Shown here: positions 1 through 5,492 of the stretch, in pieces
Numbering within the stretch: the stretch's first letter is position 1
Layout of the letters: each line of letters opens with the position of its first letter
Source of the DNA: an uncultured Spirochaetales bacterium
GTDB taxonomy: Bacteria; Spirochaetota; Spirochaetia; Sphaerochaetales; Sphaerochaetaceae
Assembly (NCBI GenBank): GCA_937902565.1
Contig: CALFMX010000011.1
Location: forward strand, 1 to 5,492
Length of the DNA: 5,492 nt
Direction of reading: 5' to 3'
The notes under the pieces: generated by a model
What the model saw: the letters and a program-made list of their open reading frames with translations, nothing else
Databases searched by the model: none
Told to the model about the DNA's origin: nothing
Position numbers and translations under genes: made by a program

Positions 1-383
1 AGTCGATCCCCACCGACCTCGAGGAGGCGGCGATCATCGATGGGCTCGACTGGATCGGCATCCTGATCAAGATCATCCTGCCCCTCTCGGGGGCCGCCTT
101 GGCGACCGTCGGCCTCTACACCGCCGTCTTCTTCTGGAACGACTGGTTCCATGGCCTCATCTACCTCAAGAGCAGCCAGTTCCCGGTCATGCTCTTCCTG
201 CGCAACATCGTGACCGGCACCAGCATGGTCGGGGATGCCGCCGGGGCAGGGGACAAGAGCACCATCGCCATCTCGATCAAGAGTGCGGTCATCGTCACCA
301 GCACCCTGCCGATCATCGTGCTCTACCCCTTCCTGCAACGATATTTTGTCAAGGGCGTGCTCATCGGAGCGGTCAAAGGGTGA
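1..383 (+). CDS. Sugar ABC transporter permease, YtcP/LplC-type, 3' part only
   Basis: This is the C-terminal part of an inner-membrane permease of a carbohydrate ABC importer (MalG-like, binding-protein-dependent). The reading frame is open from base 3 and the start lies outside the window; the TTG at 99 is an internal leucine codon, not a start. The cytoplasmic EAA loop that docks on the ATPase is visible at the left edge: EAAIIDG, then nine residues, then IILP, which fits the family pattern EAA-x3-G-x9-I-x-LP. Two hydrophobic membrane segments follow, around GAALATVGLYTAVFF and around AVIVTSTLPIIVLYPFL. The protein ends with RYFVKGVLIGAVKG, a hallmark of the YtcP/LplC branch, whose members are linked to oligosaccharide or uronate-type sugars. 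The substrate cannot be read from this fragment. The binding-protein and partner permease genes would be expected to the left. No T-rich terminator follows the TGA. Confidence 0.93.
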   Translation, partial: SIPTDLEEAAIIDGLDWIGILIKIILPLSGAALATVGLYTAVFFWNDWFHGLIYLKSSQFPVMLFLRNIVTGTSMVGDAAGAGDKSTIAISIKSAVIVTSTLPIIVLYPFLQRYFVKGVLIGAVKG

Positions 384-396
384 TGTTATCTGAGGT

Positions 397-418
397 ATAT
401 ACAATTATTTCTGTATAT
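397..418. promoter_or_regulatory. 22-bp perfect dyad, possible operator
   Basis: ATATACA (397-403) and TGTATAT (412-418) are perfect inverted copies separated by 8 bases. The dyad ends four bases before the proposed -35 hexamer of the aminotransferase promoter. The position and AT-rich arms would suit a transcription-factor site. It could instead be a weak hairpin after the permease gene, but the stem is only A/T-rich and would be unstable. The binding protein is unknown; the operator role is inference. Confidence 0.35.
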
Positions 419-421
419 TTA

Positions 422-450
422 TAGACTTTCTGCATAAACTTCGCTACAAT
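422..450 (+). promoter_or_regulatory. Sigma70-like promoter of the aminotransferase gene
   Basis: TAGACT (422-427, 4/6 match to TTGACA) and TACAAT (445-450, 5/6 match to TATAAT) are separated by exactly 17 bases. The expected transcript start near 457 would give a leader of about 23 bases. This supports the aminotransferase being transcribed separately from the permease upstream. Confidence 0.6.
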
Positions 451-468
451 GGCACCCAATATTCATCT

Positions 469-474
469 GAGGTG
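469..474 (+). promoter_or_regulatory. Ribosome binding site for the aminotransferase
   Basis: GAGGTG ends five bases before the ATG at 480. It fixes that ATG as the start and agrees with the N-terminus expected for the family. Confidence 0.7.
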
Positions 475-479
475 CTTCC

Positions 480-1505
480 ATGGAAAAGAAGAACATTGAT
501 TGGGCCAGCCTGAACTTCACCTATATCCCCACCGACTATCGATATGTCTCCACCTACCGTGACGGTGCGTGGGACGACGGAGCCCTTGTCACCGACCCCA
601 ACGTCACCATCAACGAGAGTGCCGGGGTCCTGCAGTACGCCCAGACGTGCTTCGAGGGCCTGAAGGTCTACACCACCGCTGATGGCAGGATCGTCGCGTT
701 TCGCCCTGACCTCAACGCCCAGCGGATGGTCGATACGGCAAAACGCCTGCTCATGCCGGTCTTCTCCACAGAGCGCTTCCTCGATGCCCTCACCCAGATG
801 GTGAGGGCCAACCTCGCCTACGTACCACCCTATGGCAGTGGTGCGACCCTCTATGTCCGCCCCTACCTCTTTGGCAGCGGGCCGGTCATCGGTGTCGCCC
901 CCGCCCCCGAGTACACCTTTCGCATGTTCTGCACCCCGGTCGGGCCGTACTTCAAGGGGGGTATCAAGCCACTGCGCCTGCAGGTCTCCGCCTATGACCG
1001 GGCCCCCCCCAGGGGCACCGGCCACATCAAGGCCGGCCTCAACTACGCCATGAGCCTCTTTGCCGGCAATGAGGCGAAGAAGAACGGATTCTCGGAGAAC
1101 CTATTCCTCGATGCCGCGACCTCGACCTTCGTCGAGGAGACGGGTGGGGCGAACTTCATCTTCATCACCAAGGATGGGACGGTGGTCACCCCCAAGAGCC
1201 CATCCATCCTTCCCTCCATCACCCGTCGCTCCCTGATGTACGTCGCCAGCGAGATTTTGGGCATGAAGATCGAGGAGCGCCCCGTTCCGCTCAAGGAGAT
1301 TCCTTCGTTTGTCGAAGGCGGGCTTTGCGGGACGGCCGCGGTGATCAGCCCCATCGGGTCCATCACCACAGCCGAGGGGGAGATCTTCATCCCAAGCGGG
1401 ATGGAGGAGATGGGTCCCGTCACCCGCCTGCTCTACGACACCCTCACCGGCATACAGATGGGGACGGTGGCCGCCCCCGAGGGGTGGATTTACCCCATCG
1501 CCTGA
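480..1505 (+). CDS. ilvE: Branched-chain amino-acid aminotransferase (BCAT, class IV PLP enzyme)
   Basis: This cytoplasmic PLP enzyme moves the amino group between leucine, isoleucine or valine and 2-oxoglutarate. It is the last step of branched-chain amino-acid synthesis and the first of degradation. The 341-residue protein is complete. Visible family motifs, in order, are CFEGLKVY (57-64), FRPDLNAQRM, YVRPYLFGSG with Arg127, GTGHIKAGLNYA with Lys184 as the expected Schiff-base lysine, and VEETGGANF, where Glu220 should contact the PLP pyridine nitrogen. Then come SILPSITRRSL and GTAAVISPIG, with Thr285 in the phosphate-binding turn. The length (longer than the roughly 309 residues of E. coli IlvE) and motif style place it with the long type II BCATs, as in mycobacteria and eukaryotes. 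The ATG has a good Shine-Dalgarno site and its own promoter. A run of eight C at 1003-1010 lies just before the catalytic lysine codon but the frame is intact. D-amino-acid or 4-amino-4-deoxychorismate enzymes share the fold, but the motifs favour BCAT strongly. Confidence 0.95.
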   Translation: MEKKNIDWASLNFTYIPTDYRYVSTYRDGAWDDGALVTDPNVTINESAGVLQYAQTCFEGLKVYTTADGRIVAFRPDLNAQRMVDTAKRLLMPVFSTERFLDALTQMVRANLAYVPPYGSGATLYVRPYLFGSGPVIGVAPAPEYTFRMFCTPVGPYFKGGIKPLRLQVSAYDRAPPRGTGHIKAGLNYAMSLFAGNEAKKNGFSENLFLDAATSTFVEETGGANFIFITKDGTVVTPKSPSILPSITRRSLMYVASEILGMKIEERPVPLKEIPSFVEGGLCGTAAVISPIGSITTAEGEIFIPSGMEEMGPVTRLLYDTLTGIQMGTVAAPEGWIYPIA

Positions 1506-1507
1506 GC

Positions 1508-1536
1508 TTTACGCACGACGGGGGACGCATTACACT
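1508..1536 (+). promoter_or_regulatory. Weak promoter-like pair just upstream of the peptidase-barrel gene
   Basis: TTTACG (1508-1513) and TACACT (1531-1536), each a 4/6 match to consensus, are 17 bases apart. A start seven bases after the -10 box would fall on the ATG at 1543, which would make the mRNA leaderless. The only purine-rich stretch, GGGGGAC at 1520-1526, is about 16 bases from the start, too far for a normal Shine-Dalgarno site. Read-through from the aminotransferase gene is the alternative, because no terminator is visible between them. Confidence 0.35.
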
Positions 1537-1539
1537 CAA

Positions 1540-4182
1540 GTGATGAAGCGTAGTGCGCCCCTGCTCCTCCTCTTGCTCCTCATCCCCCTTGCCAGCCTCG
1601 GTGCTGTGAGTGCCAGCTGGCAGCAGATCGAGACGAGCCATACCCGCATCATCTTCGCAAAAGAGAACGCCGAAGAGGCAGCCGAGCTCGCCTCCTATGC
1701 CGATGAGGTCCTCCTCACCCTCTCCGCCTTTCTGGAGAACCGCCCATCCACTCCTGTCCCGGTCATCCTGGTCGGCCACACCGCCTGGGCCAATGGCTAC
1801 TACATCAACTTCCCATCGGCGATCCACCTCTACATACCCAGCCCGGAGGATCGTTTTCTCGGGGGCCGGACCCAGGATTGGCTGAAAAGTGTCTACACCC
1901 ACGAGCTTACCCACTACCTCCACCTCACCAGCCGGGTGGGGATCGCCAAGTACCTCTCCTTCCTCGGACCGGCGGTCACATCGATGTACACCCCCTTCAT
2001 GCCCGGCTGGTGGGTTGAGGGGGTGACCACCTACAGTGAGAGCACCTTCACCGAGTACGGGGGGAGGGGGGACTCAGCCTCCTTTGCCCACCGTTACCAA
2101 GCTCCCCTTGGGGAGGGACGGATGTGGAGCCTCGCCCAAGGCTCCTACGCCAGCGGGAGACTCCCCTCCGACCGCATCTACCTCACCGGCTTCTTGATGG
2201 TCGACTACCTCGCCCGCAACTATGGGGCGGAGAGCGTTGCCCTCATCAACCGGACGTTTGCCGCCTTCCCCTTCTTCGGCCTCTCCCCGGCCATCAAGCA
2301 GGTGACCGGCCACACTGCCAAAGAGATCTTCTCCCTCGCCCTCGAGGAGCGGGCCGTAGCCATGGCTCCAGCCGTGGCGCACACCCTCTCCCACCAGGAG
2401 GAGGATGGCAATCACTATCTCTTTGCCGAGAGTGCCATCGGCCGGATCGGGTTCTTCTCCTCCCCGACCGGGGGATCGGCCCTGGTCCGGTACAGCAGCG
2501 AGGGGAGACGGGAGGTCCTGCGGCCATTGGGCCTCAGTGATGGCTTCTCACTCTCCCTGGGAGAGGATTCGGCCCTCTTCTCCTTCCTCTCGATCGATGC
2601 CCTCGATGGGCGGGGGACTGAGGGGAGCCCGGTGGGCTACTCGGATCTCTACCTCCTCGACCTCCACACCCTCAAAGAGCGGCGCCTGACCGTACGGCAA
2701 CGGCTGGTACGCGGCGCTATAAGCCGGGATGGCAGGCGTGCGGTCGCCTCACAGATCCGCTCCTCCTTCCATGACCTGGTGGAGGTGGACCTCGAGAGCG
2801 GGGAGCTCACACTGCTCATGAGCAGCGAGCGGACCAGCTACCTCGATGCCGCACTCAACAGGGATGGTTCGCTCTTGGCCGTCATAGCGGCCAGGGAGGG
2901 CAACAGCACCCTCCTCCTCGATAGCGGGGAGGGCCTCCTCCCCATCGTGGGACCCACATCAGATGAGCTCGCACGCCCCCGCTTCACTGATGATGGTAAC
3001 CTCCTCTTCACCGCCGAGGGGGTGCTCTACCGCTATGACATGGAGAGCAGGGTGGTGACAGCGCTGCTCGTTGACTCACTCGGTGTCTATGATGCCACGA
3101 TCATCGACGGGGATCTCTACTACCAGAGCTACTCCTCTCGGGGCTTCGTCATCACGGAGGGGAGGGCGGGACACGAGGGGGATGTCGTGTTTTCACCCCC
3201 CGTGCCGTCGTTGGTCCGCACACCGTCCCCTTCCTATCGGGTAACCCCATTTCGTGACCACCTCCTCTTCAATCTGGCCCTGCCATACCCCTTCGTCTCC
3301 GCCAACCACCTCCAGCCGGGCCTCTTCCTCCACTTCTCGAGCCTGCTCAGGCGGCAGAGCCTCGCCCTGACGGCTGGGTGGTCGATCGACCGCGGTGAGC
3401 CGGTGGTCGAGATCACCTACCAAGCCCTCATCGGACGAACTGGCCTGGCTCTCGAGTTCAGCTACGGCGACGAGAAGGCTGCAGCCTCCACCATCATCGA
3501 TGTACCTCTTCTCCATGCGATGAATCCTGCGTTCCAGCACCTGCTGCGTCTGCAGGGGGCCGTCGGCCTGACGGTGGGGGAGTCGACGCTGCAGACCTCA
3601 CTCTCCCTGGCTCTCCAGTACGTCATCCAAGAGAGCAATCACCGTGGGAGTGATTTCTATGGCCCCTCATCACTCTCGGTGGTGGGGCAGGGCCAGTACA
3701 TCACTTCACAGAAAACGGGCGCCCTGGTGGGCAGCACGTCGATTACCGGTCAACTCCGTCTCTTCTCCACCTCGGCGATGGCGCGGGCCGAGCTCTCTGT
3801 TGCCTCAGTGTCTCCCCCGCTCTATACCATCGACACGCTGCTCCCGCTCTTCTCCTTCACCTCCTCCCATCCCACAGCGACAAAGGCCCGCCTCTCGGCG
3901 AGCATATGCATTCCCTTTGGTCTGCTTGATATCCCGATTCCCTATGGGGGGATGAGCCGGGCGGGCATTGAGGTCGAGGTGCAGAAGGCCCTCTACTTCG
4001 ATGGATCTCTGGCAACGGGCTGGGCAGTAGGGGCAACGCTTTCAGCCGAGCTGCTCATGGGCGGGTCCTCGTTCCCCTTCAAGCCCTTCGTCACCGCCGC
4101 CTACCTCATCGGGGAGGGGCGGTTCCTGATCTCCGTCGGCCTTGATGCGATCACGCTCTTCACGTCCATCACCCTCCATTGA
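1540..4182 (+). CDS. Exported zinc-peptidase / PD40-propeller / C-terminal barrel protein
   Basis: I do not recognise a named gene; domains are read from motifs. Residues are numbered from the GTG at 1540; the next codon is ATG (1543) and is an equally good start. Residues 1-25 form a signal peptide: MMKR, a leucine-rich core, and AVSA before a probable cut. About 26-270 resembles a gluzincin (peptidase MA-like) domain: VYTHELTHYLH gives zinc ligands His121 and His125 with catalytic Glu122, and GWWVEGVTTY gives Glu160 as the likely third ligand. About 285-545 has blade-like repeats of the TolB/PD40 kind, with SRDGRR (395-400), NRDGSL (440-445) and TDDGNL (483-488). About 565-880 alternates short amphipathic strands and turns, ending near FKPFVTAAYLIGEGRFLISVGLD, which fits an outer-membrane barrel. 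The last residue is His, not the usual Phe. The likely place is the outer membrane with the peptidase in the periplasm or outside. Its substrate is unknown. It follows ilvE by 34 bases and overlaps a convergent barrel gene by 14 bp. Confidence 0.8.
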   Translation: MMKRSAPLLLLLLLIPLASLGAVSASWQQIETSHTRIIFAKENAEEAAELASYADEVLLTLSAFLENRPSTPVPVILVGHTAWANGYYINFPSAIHLYIPSPEDRFLGGRTQDWLKSVYTHELTHYLHLTSRVGIAKYLSFLGPAVTSMYTPFMPGWWVEGVTTYSESTFTEYGGRGDSASFAHRYQAPLGEGRMWSLAQGSYASGRLPSDRIYLTGFLMVDYLARNYGAESVALINRTFAAFPFFGLSPAIKQVTGHTAKEIFSLALEERAVAMAPAVAHTLSHQEEDGNHYLFAESAIGRIGFFSSPTGGSALVRYSSEGRREVLRPLGLSDGFSLSLGEDSALFSFLSIDALDGRGTEGSPVGYSDLYLLDLHTLKERRLTVRQRLVRGAISRDGRRAVASQIRSSFHDLVEVDLESGELTLLMSSERTSYLDAALNRDGSLLAVIAAREGNSTLLLDSGEGLLPIVGPTSDELARPRFTDDGNLLFTAEGVLYRYDMESRVVTALLVDSLGVYDATIIDGDLYYQSYSSRGFVITEGRAGHEGDVVFSPPVPSLVRTPSPSYRVTPFRDHLLFNLALPYPFVSANHLQPGLFLHFSSLLRRQSLALTAGWSIDRGEPVVEITYQALIGRTGLALEFSYGDEKAAASTIIDVPLLHAMNPAFQHLLRLQGAVGLTVGESTLQTSLSLALQYVIQESNHRGSDFYGPSSLSVVGQGQYITSQKTGALVGSTSITGQLRLFSTSAMARAELSVASVSPPLYTIDTLLPLFSFTSSHPTATKARLSASICIPFGLLDIPIPYGGMSRAGIEVEVQKALYFDGSLATGWAVGATLSAELLMGGSSFPFKPFVTAAYLIGEGRFLISVGLDAITLFTSITLH

Positions 4183-4792
4183 AGTCGTGGTCGACGACCA
4201 GGGAGATGCCCATGAGAAAGACCCACGCCTTGGTGTGGCGCCCGTACGCCGCTATCGGAGCCTGCAGGCTCTCCGTACCAAAGATGTGGGTGAGATAGAC
4301 GCCCAGCTTCAGTGAATAGGCGGAGTTGGCAATGATCCAGGAGTACCGGGGCCCGAGACCGACTCCAGCCCCCACGGTTATGGACGCCCTGGCCTCCTCG
4401 AGCTGCACTACATCGAAGTCCTTGACGAGGTTGAAGCGCTTGATACCGGCTCCCAGCTGCAGTGTGGGGCGCAGGAAGGCGTTGTCACTGAAGAACTCGA
4501 ATTGATAGCTGACACCGTAGTCGCCGATATTGTACCGGTACCCATCGATGACCGGGCCGCTTATGTAGAAGACATCGAGGAAGAAGGGCCCAATTCCAAT
4601 GCTGGTCAGGCGCAGGGGGTTGAGGTCGACTTCGTAGTAGAGGCCCTGGACGGTGGTCAGATCACGGTTCTTGAAGGTCTTCTCCTTGGTGAGGGCGAGG
4701 GGGTCGATACCGATGTACCCGTAGGAGAAGCCGCTGTGGGGGTAGTAGCGGTAGGAGGTGAAGAGGTGGATATTTCGGAGCGAGTGAACCAC
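4169..4792 (-). pseudogene. Outer-membrane beta-barrel protein gene, 5' part lost at an IS21 end
   Basis: About 200 codons are open up to the insertion-sequence end. The protein is rich in alternating aromatic/hydrophobic strands with glycine and asparagine/aspartate turns, for example YYEVDLNPLRLTSIGIG, FFLDVFYIS and ASITVGAGVGLG. This is typical of an outer-membrane barrel. I cannot name the family. The only start available (GTG at 4792) lies at the IS boundary, has no signal peptide after it, and begins in mid-barrel. Upstream, the frame runs into IS end sequence and stops at TGA (4820-4822). I therefore infer that the signal peptide and first strands were separated by the insertion. The 3' end is intact and overlaps the convergent peptidase-barrel gene by 14 bp. 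The left end of the gene's host sequence could be 4784 or 4792, depending on the exact IS border. A working short gene from the GTG is possible but unlikely. Confidence 0.65.
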
Positions 4793-4803
4793 TGAACCGC
4801 CGA

Positions 4804-4858
4804 AACTGAGCCAGCCGTTTCACTGGAACTGAGCCGGGTATTCCGTGCCAACTGAGCC
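4804..4858. repeat. Three AACTGAGCC boxes with a 23-bp period at the IS end
   Basis: The 9-mer AACTGAGCC occurs at 4804-4812, 4827-4835 and 4850-4858, with start-to-start distances of exactly 23 and 23 bp, about two helical turns. The first and third copies extend to AACTGAGCCAGCC. A degenerate copy, CACTGAACC, is at 4790-4798. In IS21 elements, terminal repeats are the binding sites of the IstA transposase, which is the likely role here. The 14 intervening bases are not conserved. Confidence 0.75.
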
Positions 4859-4887
4859 AGCCAGAGCCTGGTTTGGCCCTGGCCGGC
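4856..4887 (-). terminator. Strong hairpin 12 nt after istB, no U-tract
   Basis: Plus-strand arms GCCAGCCAGAGCC (4856-4868) and GGCCCTGGCCGGC (4875-4887) flank a 6-base loop. In a minus-strand transcript all 13 positions pair, two of them as G-U. In a plus-strand transcript the same two positions are A-C mismatches. The stem begins 12 bases after the istB stop. It lacks a following T-run, so it is not a textbook intrinsic terminator. It may protect the mRNA 3' end or block transcription crossing the IS border. It overlaps the innermost 23-bp-period box. Confidence 0.5.
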
Positions 4888-4899
4888 AAAGGGATATAC

Positions 4900-5492
4900 T
4901 CAGAACTCCCCTGGATATTTGGTTTGCCTGAGGTCCTCATCACATTGAATCACCAAGCTGAACCCATTGGAGACCAGACGACTGGTAATGGCGTTCCCGA
5001 TTGTATAGCCGGAGAACTTGTCAATCCAATCATCCGGGTCCACCTGTGAGCTCACAATGGTCGTCGCCGCACCATACCTTGCATCGATGAGGTCGAGCAG
5101 AATCGGCTCCTTGGTCTGGTCATGGATGTCGAACATGAGCCAATCATCCAGGATCAACACCGGCATCCTCTGGTAGTACCCGAGTTTCCGCCGGTATCGC
5201 TTCTGGTCGCTCTTGCTCAAGTCATTCAACTCGTTGAGCAGTTTGGTTGCATTGATGTACTTGGTCCTATGGAGATTGTGGCAAGCCTCGACACCGAAGG
5301 CCTTGGCAAAGAATGACTTGCCCGAGCCCGCGGCCCCCAGGATGCAGAGATTCTTCTTGTCCTGGATGAAATCTCAGCTTACCAACTGGGAGAGCAAGTC
5401 CCTGTTCAGCTTACGGTCAATCGAATAATCGATCTTGGCCAAATCGGCCTGGGTATTCCACAACCCTGCCCGTTTCAGCAGCTGCAGGGCAT
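4900..5492 (-). pseudogene. istB: IstB-like transposition helper ATPase, broken by an in-frame TGA
   Basis: IstB is the AAA+ ATPase that works with the IstA transposase in choosing and joining the target for IS21 elements. Reading from the right edge leftwards, the frame gives ALQLLKRAGLWNTQADLAKI, DYSIDRKLNRDLLSQLVS, then TGA (5374-5376), then DFIQDKKNLCILGAAGSGKS. The Walker A GAAGSGKS is at 5314-5337 and Walker B VLILDDW has its Asp pair at 5143-5148. A sensor-like TTIVSSQV and the typical C-terminal AITSRLVSNGF region follow. The extreme N-terminus is outside the window. In relatives as I recall them, the stop's position is often Cys (LATCDFI-like), so a TGC or TGT to TGA change would explain it. 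No ATG, GTG or TTG lies between the stop and Walker A, so re-initiation would not restore an ATP site. A sequencing error is the main alternative. Confidence 0.85.

Larger units (their letters stand above)
4785..5492 (-). mobile_element. IS21-family insertion sequence, terminal part (istB end)
   Basis: The stretch contains the IstB helper ATPase gene on the minus strand, followed by about 110 non-coding bases with regularly spaced AACTGAGCC boxes, as expected at the multi-repeat ends of IS21 elements. The outer border is not fixed: a TGAACC-starting end is possible at 4785 or 4793, where TGAACCAC and TGAACCGC lie in tandem. Elements of this family generally begin with TG. The transposase gene istA, the other end and any target duplication lie beyond the right edge. 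Confidence 0.8.

Noticed and set aside
99..101. TTG as the start of the permease
   Set aside because: The frame is open upstream to the window edge and contains the family's EAA loop before this codon, so it is internal.
388..473. Direct repeat ATCTGAGGT at 388-396 and 465-473
   Set aside because: Only nine bases; the second copy is the ribosome site of the aminotransferase and the first has no start codon after it. Probably chance.
444..1025. Long minus-strand open frame opposite the aminotransferase, and others such as 1444-1923 minus and 2124-2540 plus
   Set aside because: They lie fully within strongly supported genes, have low-complexity Gly/Arg/Pro-rich translations with no recognisable motif, and are expected from GC-rich codon use.
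4190..4202. Small inverted repeat TGGTC-GAC-GACCA after the peptidase-barrel gene, as a terminator
   Set aside because: The stem is five pairs with a three-base loop, no T-run follows, and it is coding sequence (Val-Val-Asp-His) of the convergent gene.
5347..5376. Stem GAGATT/AATCTC right after the TGA in istB, as a possible selenocysteine signal
   Set aside because: The stem is only six pairs with a large loop, includes part of the TGA itself, and lacks the usual bacterial SECIS layout. IstB is not known as a selenoprotein.
1..5492. CRISPR array, tRNA or rRNA, toxin-antitoxin pair, phage-defence or biosynthetic cluster
   Set aside because: No spaced identical repeats beyond the IS-end boxes, no cloverleaf or rRNA-like stretch, and no matching protein motifs were seen by eye on either strand.

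Overview
The window is GC-rich and tightly packed. It looks like a piece of a Gram-negative (diderm) bacterial chromosome, because two predicted outer-membrane beta-barrel proteins are encoded. A spirochaete of the Sphaerochaeta/Spirochaeta type is my best guess. That rests only on the overall flavour of the gene set (YtcP/LplC-type sugar permease, envelope peptidase-barrel protein) and was not tested by any search.

Layout, left to right. (1) Bases 1-383 are the 3' end of a sugar ABC-transporter inner-membrane permease, with a complete EAA loop and the family's C-terminal signature. (2) Bases 384-479 are an AT-rich intergenic region. It carries a 22-bp perfect dyad, a good sigma70-like promoter and a Shine-Dalgarno site. 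(3) Bases 480-1505 are an intact branched-chain amino-acid aminotransferase (ilvE/BCAT). (4) Bases 1540-4182 encode an exported 880-residue protein. In order it has a zinc-peptidase domain (HELTH plus a downstream glutamate), a TolB/PD40-like propeller and a probable C-terminal outer-membrane barrel. It has no clear ribosome site, and a promoter-like pair lies so close that the mRNA may be leaderless. (5) On the minus strand, 4169-4792 is the 3' part of a second predicted outer-membrane protein gene. It converges on and overlaps the previous gene by 14 bp, and its 5' part is missing. (6) From about 4785 to the right edge is the terminal part of an IS21-family insertion sequence. It has an end region with three AACTGAGCC boxes spaced exactly 23 bp apart, a strong hairpin just after istB, and an istB gene broken by an in-frame TGA ahead of its Walker A motif.

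The genes do not form one pathway. The permease and aminotransferase are ordinary metabolic genes, probably in separate transcription units. The peptidase-propeller-barrel protein and the interrupted barrel gene form a small envelope locus that has been disrupted by the IS21 element. I see no CRISPR array, tRNA, rRNA or recognisable defence system. The least ordinary items are the three-part envelope protein, the strand-specific hairpin at the IS end, and the IS-truncated barrel gene.
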